A stretch of 64,000 nucleotides of DNA from Acorus gramineus. Lineage: Eukaryota; Streptophyta; Magnoliopsida; Acorales; Acoraceae. Shown here in pieces: positions 1 to 11,947 of the stretch (positions are counted from its first letter, which is position 1; each line of letters opens with the position of its first letter). The notes under the pieces were generated by a model. It was not told the origin of the DNA. It searched no databases and saw only the letters and a list, made by a program, of their open reading frames with translations. A program made the translations under genes and the position numbers. Location: NCBI GenBank assembly GCA_030737835.1, contig CM060852.1, positions 5,881,813 to 5,945,812 of the forward strand, in the 5' to 3' direction.

Positions 1-469
1 GATTTTCAATATTAGGGAATTACTCTAATTTAAGTCAGTTTTACCCTCTTCTTTTGAAAAAAATCAATTAATCCATGAAATGATATTAAGAGAGATCAAG
101 AATGCGCACCATTTCTTCGATTCATGGACCAACTTCGATTTCATCTATATGTTTGATTTATTTCTATGACGGACAATCTTTTCTCGATTTAATTGAAAAG
201 GAGTTTTTTCTCTTTTTATCCAGATTTGGACAAACGTAAACAAGGATGAAATCAATAAGACTTTCATCAACTGAAATTAAGATAACTTATCATTAAATTA
301 TCTTCTTGTCAAACTAGCCTAAAAGTATGGACTTATTTTGAAACATGATTGATCCTAGTTGAAGATGGTACACACACAACTCATGAGACAGAAAAAATAA
401 TAATGAAGAATTCATCATAAATTGCATAGTTAGACCAAGCAAGTTGACATATGACATATGATAGCTGAC
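1..469. other. AT-rich stretch, probably intron 3 of the RGP gene
   Basis: No coding similarity seen. If the upstream mutase copy is intact, this is the start of its third intron; in the complete copy that intron is 224 bp, so here it would be longer than 469 bp. Confidence 0.4.
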
Positions 470-3276
470 CTTTGTGCACCAGCCGGCCCACATGTCATCG
501 TAACGCCCGATCGGCTGGCCATCGCCCATCAGTCCAAAGTACATCGCGGGACCGATCAACTCACGGTCAAACGCAAGGTTCATCCCACACATGGGAAAGA
601 GAGTGCCTTTTGGGATTGTCATGACTGCATCAACGTACCTGAACCACCATAATATAACGATAAATAAACGTTAGGGCAAATGATGATATAAAACACAAAG
701 CCTTAAAATATCAATATCATTTTACCTAGTGTTCCTTTCACGGGGCTTGACAAGCTGGGTTGGAGCGTCATAGTCAGGGATGTTGAGCCAGAGCCCATGA
801 GAAACTGCTGTTGGAACTCCGTCACGCATGCTGAAAGGGTACCCCCGAACGAAATCTGCGCCTTCACGGTATGGGTCATACAAGGTGTTGAAGAACAAGG
901 GTGTCGATGGAGACAGAAGGTTCTTTATGTGCTGCTCGAGGGCGTTGATATCTTTGCCAGATGGATCCTTGGCAACCTGTATAATGACATATTTTGTGAT
1001 TCCTCTTATAATATATGGTTATTTTTTAAACTTGGCTGGGACTGCACAAGAATTTATCTTATGGAATAAAGTCTCAAGGGTCGGTTTGATATCACTCATC
1101 CAGAAGAAGAATTCTTTCTTTCTCAAAAATCCAGTTCAGATAGATTTTGTGGGAAGGAGGAATTGAATGAATTTTGTCTGGGCCGTTAGAGTGACCAGAT
1201 GAACAAAGGACTTCAAATGCCATTTATTTGAGTGCTCCAGCAAAAGAAGAATGTAAAGGGTTATCAAGCTAGGCCTACTCGTCCTATGATTTTTTTTTTC
1301 AAGGTATAAGTTGTGAAGACAACCACTAACCACCAATTCCAAATAGATTGTGAGAACAAAAGAATGACTAAGATCTTTGCTGTAATGCATGAAACAAATG
1401 CATCAACCTTACAACTTTGCATTGCAAAAGAATCACAGATTCAGAATGCAGTGAAGCCTGGAGATGCATTGATTCATAACACTCATTCAATCAAATAGGC
1501 TATTAGCCAAATCAAAACACAAATTTGTTCATAATTAACAGACGATCTGAAGCAATTTGGAAGTCTTATTTGATTTTCTTGCCTTCAAAATTCAAGGAAG
1601 GAATTACTCTTCATATATCATGAGAAGAACATATGGAGGTCACAATATAGCATACACTGATTGTTTAAAGACTTTAATGATTCCAAAACAACAGATCTCC
1701 AAATAACATATGCATCAAAATCGATAGACATTTAACCACATTGTAATCAGACACAACATTCATACTAATCAGACATAACATTCATACTTTCTCATGACAA
1801 AATATATTGATAAAAGTTTATAATGAATTTTGAAAGAAGTGAGAAATAAAATAAATTTTATGCATCCTCCCCTTCATGGTCAAAAAAGCCAAGTGATCAT
1901 CAACCTCACCAGTAACATCAACCAATTGAAAGAAATGGAAATTCAGTCTTGTTAGCCAAACAAAAAAAGAATAATAAACATCAAAATCAGCCCAAAGCTC
2001 TTCCAAATGTCAAAAACTGAATTATTCATAAAGATTTAATGGATCAGAAGTATAACAGTGATGCAGATAAGACTCAATTTATCAAAACAAATAAATACAA
2101 AATAAACAAGCAGAGACAGTAGTGAATCAAGATGTGAAGTCAACCCACATGAATCTCAATACAAAATTCAAAAAACAAACGAAAAAAAAAATGAATACTA
2201 AACATTAAAATTAGATCAAAAGCACCCAAAACAAATGTCAAAATCTAATTGTTCATAATGATTCAATGAATCTGAAATCGAACAGAAATGCAGAACAGAC
2301 TCAATTTATCAAAAACAAAAAAATTATAAAAAAAAAATCAAGTAAAGACAATAGTAACTCTGGATGTGAAGTCAACCCATATGAATCTACAAAAAAATTC
2401 AATGAACAAAAAAAGTAAATCCCTACTCAACAACCAGAATTTTCAATCAAATTCATCCCAAAAAATGAGATAATCATAACCCTCAAAAACAAATCTTTTT
2501 TATTTCCTCCCTCCTAAAAAAAACCCCCAAAATCCACAACCACACCTCCAGCCCCATAAGACTCCAATCTTTGACAAACCCAAATGAATCTCCACACAAA
2601 ATAAAAAAAATAGAACCAAAAATCTGAAATCCCTTCTCAAAAAACCAGATCTTTCAATACAAATTCATCCAAAAAAATGAGACAACCCTAACCCCTCAAA
2701 ATCAAATCTTTCTCAACTTCCTCCCATAAAACCACCCCAAAATCCACAGCCCACCCCATCAATCCCCATAAAAAAAAACAGATCTTTCACAAACCCAAAT
2801 CAATCTCCACATAAAAATTCAAAATTTAAAATAAAAGAATTTGAAATGCCTCATAAAAAAAAAACAGATCTTTCAATCCAAGTCACAATACCCCATAAAA
2901 ACCCGATCCGTCACATACCACACAAATCATGACCAAAAGAACAACTTACAAAGCAATCGTCATCGATGGTGTAGATGTACTTCTTCTTCGACAGCATGAA
3001 CCCGAAGCACCTGCAAGCGGAGTCCTTGAAGGAGATACAGGAGGCCCTAGGACCCAGAAGCCTGTTGATGTCGTTCCTGTTGTGGAGCTCATAATCGAAC
3101 CCTTCTGGGACTTTGATAGTCTTCGAAGGGTCCCCATCTTGGATGATGATGAGGTGGTACGGCTCGAAGAACGGCCTCCACATCTCCAAGAAATCGAGGT
3201 TCCGGATGGTCGGGATCACTATATCGAGCTCATCCTTCAACAATGGCGTCGATGGGATAGACGAAGAGTTCGCCAT
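470..3276 (-). CDS. UDP-arabinopyranose mutase (RGP, GT75), partial, upstream tandem copy
   Basis: Interconverts UDP-arabinopyranose and UDP-arabinofuranose for cell-wall polymer synthesis, in the cytosol and at the Golgi face (family knowledge). Three exons are visible: 2950-3276, 726-976 and 470-638, with GT/AG junctions at the same codons and with the same exon 2 and 3 lengths (251 and 169 bp) as the complete copy at 14156-16364. The start at 3276 gives [18 protein letters not shown]; an in-frame ATG at 3324 would add 16 residues not typical of the family. The DDD motif is at residues 105-107. The FVRG arginine (R153) and the SMRDG arginine (R160) match the glycosylated Arg158 and essential Arg165 of characterised mutases. 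Exons 4 and 5 should lie left of base 1; nothing matching them is in 1-469. Intron 1 is nearly 2 kb, against 640 bp in the other copy. No stop or frameshift in the visible part. Confidence 0.9.
2005..2490. repeat. Imperfect tandem duplication in RGP intron 1
   Basis: Two diverged units of about 240 bp in the A-rich intron. Both carry the series 'ttcataa/gattcaatg..tgcaga..gactcaatttatcaaaa..gatgtgaagtcaaccca'. Shorter related pieces with 'cagatctttca' recur to about 2880. This helps explain the long first intron of this copy. Confidence 0.6.
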
Positions 3277-3332
3277 TGCAGACAGAGAGAGAGAGTGAGA
3301 GGGATGTTTTGAAGGGGGTGACATTGGGTGTG

Positions 3333-3340
3333 CTTTTATG
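3333..3340 (-). promoter_or_regulatory. TATA-like box of the upstream RGP gene
   Basis: Minus strand CATAAAAG about 60 bases upstream of the ATG at 3276, a reasonable distance for a short 5' UTR. It lies in a locally GC-richer stretch (3290-3420) typical of a proximal promoter. Position-based inference. Confidence 0.4.
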
Positions 3341-3639
3341 GGGAGGTTGGCCCGTGCGAGGAGGGTTGGGTTCGCACGTGGGAAGATGCGGAATCGTCGG
3401 TGGATGGGACGGTGAGGTGCGTGTCACTTGAAAAATGTGGTATTTTTAAACAATGTAATTTTGGACAACACTTTTTTTTTATTTTTTACCTTTACTAGGG
3501 TTATAGCTCAAATAGCATTTTGTTTTTTAATAAGTTGGATAGAACCCTCTTCTGTTCTGTTCAGATTCCATCCCTTCTTTATTTTCAGTTATATAATCTA
3601 TTTTAAGATCTTTGCAATTTTGATATTAATATATAGAAA

Positions 3640-4426
3640 AATAATTAAAAAGATCTCTTAAAAGTTGAAAATACTCCTATCAGTCACTTTTTAAAATTAT
3701 ACCTAAAAAAAATTTCATTTCACAATTTTGAAAAATACAAAAACTAATATATCCTTATTTAATTAAATTTTTAACATCCCTCTAACCCTCTTAGGTTATT
3801 CCACATCAAAAAATTTATTTTTCATACAAAACAACAATCTCTCTATACATGACCAAAATCAATTCTCTTATAGGTTTTGTTATTATATATCATATTGTGT
3901 TTTTCTTATATATATCTTACATGATGTTATTTATCATTTTTCATTGTGTATAATCATAATATGTAATCTAAATATGTGCTATGCCTCAATACAATAGATA
4001 ATATTTTAATATTCTAAATCCTTATTTACATTTTTTTTTTTGCTATTCACATATTTTTGTGACATCATTAATACAAATCTATTTTTTTTAAAGAAACATC
4101 AATATTTATTAGAGTTCATCATTAAAAACTTAAATTATATTGATACATATTTCATAAAATCCACCTAACCACAAAAAAATTAGAATAAAAAAAAATTGAT
4201 CTATATGAAAATGTGTGAAATACATTAACAAAATTAAGAGGGTGAAATATTTTAACAAAGTTAAGGATGTATGGAATATATTAAGGATCTAATTGCATAA
4301 GGGTAAATTGGTCTTTTGTATTTTCAAAATTGTAAAATAATTTTTTTTAGATATAATTTTAAAAAGTGATTGATTTGGGTATTTTTAACTTTTAGAAGAT
4401 TTTTTTGGTCATTTCCCTTAAAACAT
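3640..4426. mobile_element. Non-autonomous TIR element, about 0.79 kb
   Basis: The ends are inverted repeats of about 120 bp. The left end (from about 3640) reads 'aaaagttgaaaatactcc..cactttttaaaattatacc..cacaattttgaaaaatac' and the right end (to about 4426) is its reverse complement with scattered mismatches. The interior is AT-rich and non-coding. No clear target-site duplication, so superfamily not assigned. Confidence 0.65.
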
Positions 4427-4429
4427 TGA

Positions 4430-5490
4430 GGTATCATTTATCTATTGTTTTCTTTTAAAAAAAAAAATAGAACACCGTTATATTTTTAGGATGTTTGGAA
4501 GCTCGTTTGAAAAGTAAAATTTTATAAATGGGTTAATAAATTAAAGTTTTATTTATTTATTTGCTAAATATTTTTATATACTAAAAGAATTAAAATAACT
4601 TAATTTTTAATTAAGTAGATTTTTTTAACAGTTTAGAAATAAATTTAGTTTATTCTATTCATGCATAAACAAAAGATTACATAAAAAGTATTTCTATATT
4701 GACCCTTAATTTTAATCTTACAAAAATAAATGAGTGTATGTACATTCATATGAAAATTCATTAATATATACCTTTTTTTTTTAATTGATTTATAGTTACT
4801 TTTCATGCATATAAAAAAGAGCTTCTCAAAATTAGATGGATTAGTGATTCAAAATTTTGATCAGCTTGATACACAAGATATATATTAATATAAGAAGTAT
4901 ATCACTGTGTCAAATCATTATTAAATCAATTATTAAATCATTATTGAGTTTTTTTTTTCTTTACATGGGTGGGGACTAAAAAGCAAAAAAGAAAAAATAG
5001 AATTTTGTTAAAAAAATTCTTTTAATAAATATCATAAAATATTTTAATATAAATAGTTTTTTTTAATATGAAAGGTTAATTAGTCAACGATCTGTGGCCA
5101 TCCTTTTGTTTAAAATACACAACCATTAATTTTAAATATTCCCTTACCCCTCTCCTGTTTGTGGTGGAACATAAATCATGGATATGGGAGAATACAGTAA
5201 AATAGTCTTCAAGAATAAACCTTGATAGCTATGTCATGGCTTATCTAAAATACTCTTCTTTGTCATTTTAAAATTTTTATCTAACCTAACATTCTCTGCA
5301 CACATTCCAAAAACTGTCACATCTATCATATCACACATACATCTCTCATACTTATTCTCAAACACAAATAATTTATGCAAGGGTATAGTTGTCATTTAAA
5401 AAGTCATAAACTTTTATCCATCTCTTATCTACCACTCATCCTTACTTTATTCAAGGTGAACCAAACAATAAAAAGATCAAATTTATGTTT
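4430..5490. other. AT-rich intergenic stretch
   Basis: No gene-like reading frame or clear repeat structure seen, apart from homopolymer A/T runs. Confidence 0.5.
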
Positions 5491-5499
5491 CCTTATCCC

Positions 5500-7027
5500 C
5501 CCGTTTGGGAAGTGGAATTGCCTTATTCAGCCCTGATAGTTATACTGGGATAGATAACAGTGTTTGACAGAATAAGCATATCTGTGTTTGGTTGCATTTT
5601 GGGTTATTTTTATTGGGAAACGTAAAATTCAAATTTTTAGTGTTTGGTTGACTCATAATAAACTGTGGATAAATGATTGATAAGAGATGGATATGGAGTT
5701 ATTATTTTCAAAATGTCAACTTTACCCCTGAAATATAATTTTGTGTATGGTGTAGCCGTGTAGTTGATGAATATAAATCAATTTATGATGAATATAATTA
5801 AATTTGGACCGTCCATCTTATGCAATATTTTATGGTGGGCTTTTATATATTTTTTGTGATTCAGTACATTAAAGTTACCATTTATTTTCTAAATAATAAC
5901 AAAATGTTATGTAGGATTAACCCTGAGATAAGTATGTTGAGCCAGTTGAGATAGGGCCTAGACATGTTTTCAAAATGAGACCCTTATTTACATAGATTTT
6001 TTAAATATTTTATATATAAAAAAATTGAATAATATTTAAAATTTGAAATTCAATTTTTACACATTTAAGTCTAACAAAACAAAACCCAGTTAAATAAAAA
6101 AATCAATAAAAAAAATAAAATAACATATATGCTTATAAAACAAATCATAAAAGATAAAAATAAACAAAAAAACAACAATATAAAAAATACGTCACTTATT
6201 TTTTTCCATTGTAAATCAGATAAAAATAAATAAACTTCTAGGTAAAGCTAGCAAGGAGATAGTGGATAAGTTATTGAAAATGAAATAAAATAAATTAAAA
6301 AATAAAAATCCCAATAAAATAGGGTTGTGATTGAAAAAAATAATATAAAAAAAAGATAAAAAAAAATGGATAAGTAAAAAAAATAAAAATAAATGTTCAC
6401 TGTTATTGTGAGAGTCCATTTCACAACCCTCCAATGCTCACATTTATTGCATTTATTGAGTCCATGTGTCACTACTTGAAAGGCTTGACAGGATCTAGCC
6501 CCCATTTGATGAGGACTGTGACACGTGTAGGAAGATGGTGTTTTTAAAAATTTATTTTACACAGTCAGGATGAATGTAACATTTTTGATATAATTTTGAT
6601 GGTCCTGATCGAATATCAGTGGGCAGGTCCACCAATCAGACGGTGCAGATTAAACAGAGGTCCATCATTGGGATTTGATAAAGTATGTGAGAGAATTTTT
6701 TAGTAATGATAGTGAGGGGTATTTTTATTCTCGGGAATAGATAAGTCCTGATAAGCTATTCTCACATTTTATTAGAATTGTTATCAAGCCTTACCTTAAC
6801 TCATCCTAGTATAACTATCGGAGTTTATCCGCGCCAAACAAACAGCGAATAAGGATTATTCTACTGTTATTCTCCCCTATTCACTGTTTATGTCAGTTGA
6901 CAAACGGGGGGAATGAGAATAACAGAAAAGACAACCAAATAAAAATTTACCTATTCAACATGGATTGTTATCTATCCCAGTATAACTATCAAAGACGAAT
7001 AATCCTATCTTACACTCCAGACGGGGG
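5500..7027. mobile_element. Composite TIR element with CCCCCCGT ends
   Basis: The left end starts 'ccccccgtttgggaagtgga' and contains 'gatagttatactgggataga' near 5540. The right end, as reverse complement, reads 'ccccccgtctggagtg' and contains the same 'gatagttatactgggataga' near 6990. A second, inner right end ('caaacgggggg', 6902-6912) and another inverted copy near 6810-6870 suggest one family member inserted into or next to another. The interior has no recognisable protein. Target-site duplication not resolved; PIF/Harbinger-like by overall look only. Confidence 0.7.
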
Positions 7028-7029
7028 GT

Positions 7030-7640
7030 TAAAATATGCCGAGATTAATGTTATCATGTTTGGGAAGTTAGTTTTTATGGGTAAAAATCAACAACTCTGC
7101 TTGATTTGTGGTTATCAGATTCCAACTGAAGGTCCCTCATCTTATCACATCTTTCATTTATGTTACATGTTTATTCACAGTAAATCACATGTTATTAAGA
7201 TTCATAAATTAAATGTGAAAAACGTTTGAATTTAAAATCAGAGAGAGAGTTGACAAATTCAACAATTAAAGTATTTCTTTTTCTGCCATAAAGGAATTAC
7301 ATTAAACTTTTCTCAAAATAATTATCCCCTCAAATGAAATCATAAAAAAACACAGAACATTCTTTTGTCCATGGAGAGGGGTTTTAAAAAAAGGGGAATA
7401 AGGTTTATAATTTTCAATGGAAGAACATAGCATTTTTTAATTATATTTGGTAAATGAGCATAATATCATATCATATACCAATTACAGTAAATGATGACGA
7501 TGATAATAATTCCATTTATGGTTCTGTTGGGAATAATTTATAACTATACAATAATAGTAGTAGTAATAATAATAATTCCATGTTTTGTTCTATAAAAAAT
7601 ATCTATCATATAATTGATGATAATAATGAGAATTCCGGAT
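7030..7640. other. Intergenic stretch, nothing recognised
   Basis: AT-rich, with short ATA/GAT-type simple repeats around 7490-7580. No gene or clear transposon end seen. Confidence 0.45.
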
Positions 7641-8156
7641 GGTAAGGGTGTAGAGGTAAAAATTCTACACTGTATTAAATAACGACACGTGTCAAAGCCA
7701 TGACGGTATAGGCCGCCAAATCCGAAAACTCGAATCTGAATTTAGGATATCACGTCAACACTCCCAAGTAGGTGTAACACTATTAGATCGAGGGTCTAAT
7801 TGAACGATCTTACACCTTGCGAACGAATGTCACCTCAAGTAGATAAAGCACAATTAGATTAGAGGTCTAGTCGGACGACCTTACAACTCATAAATGAATA
7901 GATAAGACACGACCAGGTTAAAAGGTTTGGTCGGATGATCTTCAATCTCGTAGGTACATTACATGCTTACAAACACGACAAGTGAATGACTAGGCCAAAG
8001 ACTATGAGGAGGACCAAAGAAACTATCAAACAAGCATAACTCCTGTAACTGCCAAAAGGCCCACTACTTACGAAATGTGGGCGATTAAGGGCACAACGTG
8101 CTACATTAATGCGAGGCGGTTTCTGTAGAAATCGTCCACTAAGCCTTCATTGGGAA

Positions 8157-9189
8157 TAGGGGTGCAACTTGAGCGGGTTGAACCCGACCCAACTCGACTC
8201 ATGGGCGGGTTTGAGTTGGGATTTTTTTCGATCGAGTTCGACCCGACCTGAACCTGAACCAACCCGAACTCAATTCGGGTCGGGTTTGGGTTGGTTGGGT
8301 TGAACCCGAACCCGAAGTGAAATATGAGCTTAAATAGTTAATGGGCTTGCCACACAAATTCCTCTCATTTTTAAACAAATCTTGACCATCCATTGTTCAA
8401 AATAACATCACAATCATTTATTACACCTAATCCTAACTTACTCCCTCTTCAATCTTCCCTCAGTCGTCACTGAACAAACAACCTAATAATAATAAAAAAA
8501 AGCACTCACAGCCTCACAACACAAATCAGTGAATCACAATCCCACCGACCCTTGCAGTTCAACCCTTGCCGACCCTCACCGACCATCGACCCTCGTCCTA
8601 AGTGAAATATGTGACTTTTGATGCTATGTGACTTTTGATGCATTGTTTGTATGTGGTGATCTATTATGGCGACGGTGGCACCGCCACGGGCGAGCATGAG
8701 GAGGCAGACGGCAAGGTACTCCTCCTCATATGGGGGGCGGGGGCGCTTGGTCCTCTTCTTCTTGGCCCATCCTTCCAGGTACGAAAACTCCTCTTCTTGA
8801 TGTTGTTCTTTCAAGAGGTCGGTTGGGTTGGCTGTGGTTGTGAGCGCGTCGAGAGCCATCTGATTCTTTGATCAAGGGACGAGATTCACCGATTTAAATG
8901 TTTGTTGTGGAGAGAGAGAGAGGCGATGAGAGGGGAAATATACAAAGAGGGAGACTGTGTGAGAGTTGGTTTAGGAGTCAAGCCTTGCGGGGTAGGATAA
9001 GGTAGTTAAGTAAACCCGAGCCCATGCTCGACCCGAACCCGACCGAACCCGCGGTTTGAGGTCGGGTTCGGGTTTAGGTTGCACCTTTCGGGTTGAGGTC
9101 GGGCTCGCGTTCGGGTTGTGCTCTGTGCATCGCGGGTTGGGTTTAGATGGACCTTCAATCCGACCCAACCCGCCCGAGTTGCACCCCTA
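8157..9189. mobile_element. hAT-like element carrying a zinc-finger gene fragment
   Basis: The element is 1033 bp. It begins TAGGGGTGCAACTTGAGCGG and ends with the reverse complement of TAGGGGTGCAACTCGGGCGG, 18 of 20 positions matching. It is flanked by a perfect 8-bp duplication ATTGGGAA (8149-8156 and 9190-9197), the length made by hAT transposases. Subterminal GGGTT/AACCC-rich arrays lie at both ends. The interior holds the 5' part of a C2H2 zinc-finger gene (8668-8859, minus strand). There is no transposase, so it is non-autonomous. Confidence 0.88.
8668..8859 (-). pseudogene. Captured 5' fragment of a ZAT10-type C2H2 zinc-finger gene
   Basis: The translation from the ATG at 8859 begins MALDALTTT. 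It has the basic B-box KKKRTKRPRPP (a nuclear signal in this family) and then the L-box EEEYLAVCLLML, which fits the family pattern ExExxAxCLxxL, followed by ARGGATVA. These are the first roughly 60 residues of STZ/ZAT10-like stress-responsive repressors. Similarity stops at about 8668, before either QALGGH zinc finger or the EAR motif, and the frame runs into unrelated sequence until a stop at 8506. The stretch 8870-8990, with GA-rich runs, may be the donor's 5' leader. It lies wholly inside the hAT-like element, so it is best read as a captured fragment. Confidence 0.8.
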
Positions 9190-9473
9190 ATTGGGAAGGT
9201 CGTGGCAACGAAAATCTAGGCCGACAGACCCTATGAAAAGGAAAGTGATCAAGAAGTTGAGATATCTAACCTTTTTACACTCAAGCCACTAAATTAGTGA
9301 GATTTGTCTTGAATTCTCTTATTGATACATCTCTTCGGAGGCTCTTTGGCTGGTATCACACCGGTGTCCCCCTGATTCCCCTTTTTAGTACAAGATCCAT
9401 TTCTAAGCGGATCCGGGTTCAAGAAGAAAGGCTCTGAAAGTCGATTTTTTAATTAAAGGGGAAAAAATCTTCT

Positions 9474-9878
9474 TCAAATAACATCTTTAATGGATAGGTT
9501 AACTAACATGTGAGTGTCAAGATGTTACATAACATGTAAGAATGTTGCTTCAATGGAGATTTTAAAGGGAGCTATATGTGGGCTCACATGTCAGATGTTA
9601 TCTTTCAAGCTAACTGTGGCTAGTGATTTAGCTAGTCAAATTTGGACCCCACTTGATTGTTCTTATTAAATAATTAAAAAAATGCATTTGAGAGGTTCTG
9701 TGGGAGGAAAGGTGAGGCCCACTGTTATTTTGGCTAGTTCATTTAGGTAGTCTATTGGAGCAACAACAACCAACTAAATATGGATGTAGTAAACGAGGGT
9801 ATAATTGAGATATAAAATGTTGATATGACACTTTAACATATTTGTTAACTAACATACCCATTGAAGATACTCTAAATA
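9474..9878. mobile_element. MITE with ATCTTyAATGG ends
   Basis: Left end 'atctttaatggataggtta' and right end, as reverse complement, 'atcttcaatgggtatgtta', each followed by 'actaacat' or 'gttaacaa'. About 400 bp, non-coding. Boundaries are approximate and no target-site duplication was settled. Confidence 0.6.
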
Positions 9879-9889
9879 TGTGAGATTTT

Positions 9890-11180
9890 AAAGGGAGTCA
9901 GAGATGGAAGGCTTAAATATGATACAATACAATTAAAATAAGTACTAAAGTAAAATGTTACTTCCGGTCTTTTTTCAGTCCCACTTCTAGTTCACACATG
10001 CATGTTTTGGCTTTTTTAAAATAATATACATCACCCATTGCGTTACATTCTTTTATTAAAAAATGAAGCATATACTCCAATGATCGAATTGCATCGATCC
10101 ATTTAATAAGAACATGAAAAACTTCTAACAAAGTATATATTACGTTAATATAAACATATGACGCTAACGAGATATATTTGACTAGAATTGAGGATGGAAA
10201 AGGTACTGTGTAAATTATTTATTATAATCACCAACTGTATTTTTACACAGCCTAATAACCAGAAATTGGATATGGAAAATTATGTTGAATGCTAATATAA
10301 CACATATTTTAAGAGTTTTTTTTATTATTTTATATATATAAATTTTATTTAAATTATAATATATCTTAGATAAACTAAAGAGTGCAACTAGAATGGTTGA
10401 ACCAAATACCAAATACATGTGCATTGATTTGGATTGGATCTAATCATCTGAATTAAACTCGAACCCAATTCACACCCGAATAATCATATTCAGGATGACC
10501 AAAGCAGTACCTAGGGCACTATCTAGGGCTTTTATTTCCTTTTTAAAGCTTATTATATAATTTTAAAATTATTCAAAAATTTATGAGATGTAATCCCAAA
10601 AGAAAACAATATATGAATAAGGGCCCATCTTATAATTTCATCCGGGCCGCAACCAATATTCTGTTTTTCATGGTCAGTCGTAATTATATTGGTCGAGTTT
10701 GGTTTAACCTTCTTAAACTTGAAATAAGTTTAGGTTTAATATTGATTGATTTTCTCTAACTTTCAGTTAGATCTATATTAAGGTAATTACAACCCTAAAA
10801 ATATAAGAACATGAAAATTACATGTGACCCAAAATAATATGTAAAGACTGATGCACCCATGAGGTAAACAAACATTAAAAGTGTTATTAAAAAAATATGT
10901 AAAGGCAGATGCATCTTGAAAGGGTGAGTTTAACGTTCATTCTTATTCTTCTTTTGCTGGAACACCTTGAAAAATTATGTTTATAATCCGTTCATTCCTG
11001 ACACAGATAAAATTTCTTTTTTTGCGGAATCTATTAAACCTAAATTTTTGAAAAAGAGAAATTCTTCTACTAGATCAGAGTTATCAAACTAGTGGTAAGT
11101 GTTTTTTAAAATGACGTCTAACCCTATGCGTAAACTCATTCATCCGGTCTTCAACGTTTTTTTTGTTTTTTTTTTAAAAA
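9890..11180. other. Intergenic stretch with repeat debris
   Basis: AT-rich. Pieces near 9955-10150 resemble the MITE at 60680-60990 ('cagtcccacttctag', 'tataaaa..tatactccaatga'). No gene seen. Confidence 0.4.
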
Positions 11181-11181
11181 T

Positions 11182-11367
11182 ACTCCCTGTTAAGTGAAGT
11201 TTATACTAAAATATTTTAATATATAATCTTTTTAAAATAATTTTTTTTTAATTTTCAATGGGATCTTATTTTTTGAAAAAACGTACTCCCTGTTAAGTGA
11301 AGTTTATATTAAAATATATTAATATATAATCTTTTTAAAATAAATTTTCTTAATTTTCAATGGGATC
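11182..11367. repeat. Direct repeat, two copies about 103 bp apart
   Basis: 'actccctgttaagtgaagtt' starts at 11182 and again at 11285. Both copies continue through 'aatatataatctttttaaaa' and 'aattttcaatgggatc' with few differences. A local tandem duplication of non-coding sequence. Confidence 0.8.
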
Positions 11368-11947
11368 GTTTATGGGATACAAGCACACAAAGGATGCAAA
11401 ACTTTCATGTGCTAAAAAGAAGTCAAAGAGACGTAAAAAAACAATAACGCATTGAAAAAATATTTAATTATAATGATTAATTTTTACTCAAAAAAGTGTC
11501 TTTTTAAAAAATATTGATGGACTGTAAAGACTTTGCCACGTGGAGTGTTCCACAGAAAAGTCAAAGCCTAGGAACTCTAGGGATCTACAATTTGTACTCG
11601 GCAATTGATAGGTGCACTCGAAGGGCATTTCAGGAAGGAAGCGAAAGATCAAGATCTTGACCTAGAGAGTAATACTGACCGTTCGATGAATAGATCAAAC
11701 GGACACGTAAATTCTTTAGAGTGCTTGTACTCTGTTCCTTTTTTAGCTCATTTTACAAACGATTACGTTATGAGAGCATGATATATGTTATGTTATCATA
11801 ATGTGTATGAGTATTTATCATAATATATAGCGTAAATTTTTTTTTTATTTTTTTAATTTAAAAACATACACTAATATATTACAATATATATTTCATTTCA
11901 TATAACAGTATGCATTTTATTTAAATAGTTTATGATTTTTTTTTAAA

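Larger units (their letters stand above)
7645..9445 (+). mobile_element. LTR remnant (probably Ty3/gypsy) interrupted by a hAT element
   Basis: The flanks of the hAT insertion form one continuous sequence with higher GC than the surroundings. Near its right end it shows the pattern common at plant gypsy LTR ends: 'cggaggctctttggctgg', 'caccggtgtccccctgattc', then 'gcggatccgggttcaa'. Outer limits are approximate and I could not find a target-site duplication or an internal retroelement region, so this may be a solo or truncated LTR. Confidence 0.5.

Noticed and set aside
2929..3312. 127-residue plus-strand open frame opposite RGP exon 1
   Set aside because: It mirrors the antisense of a well-supported exon; the same shadow appears opposite the other RGP copy at 15972-16376.
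6216..6505. Phe/Leu-rich minus-strand frames resembling membrane proteins
   Set aside because: They arise from T-rich filler inside a non-autonomous TIR element.
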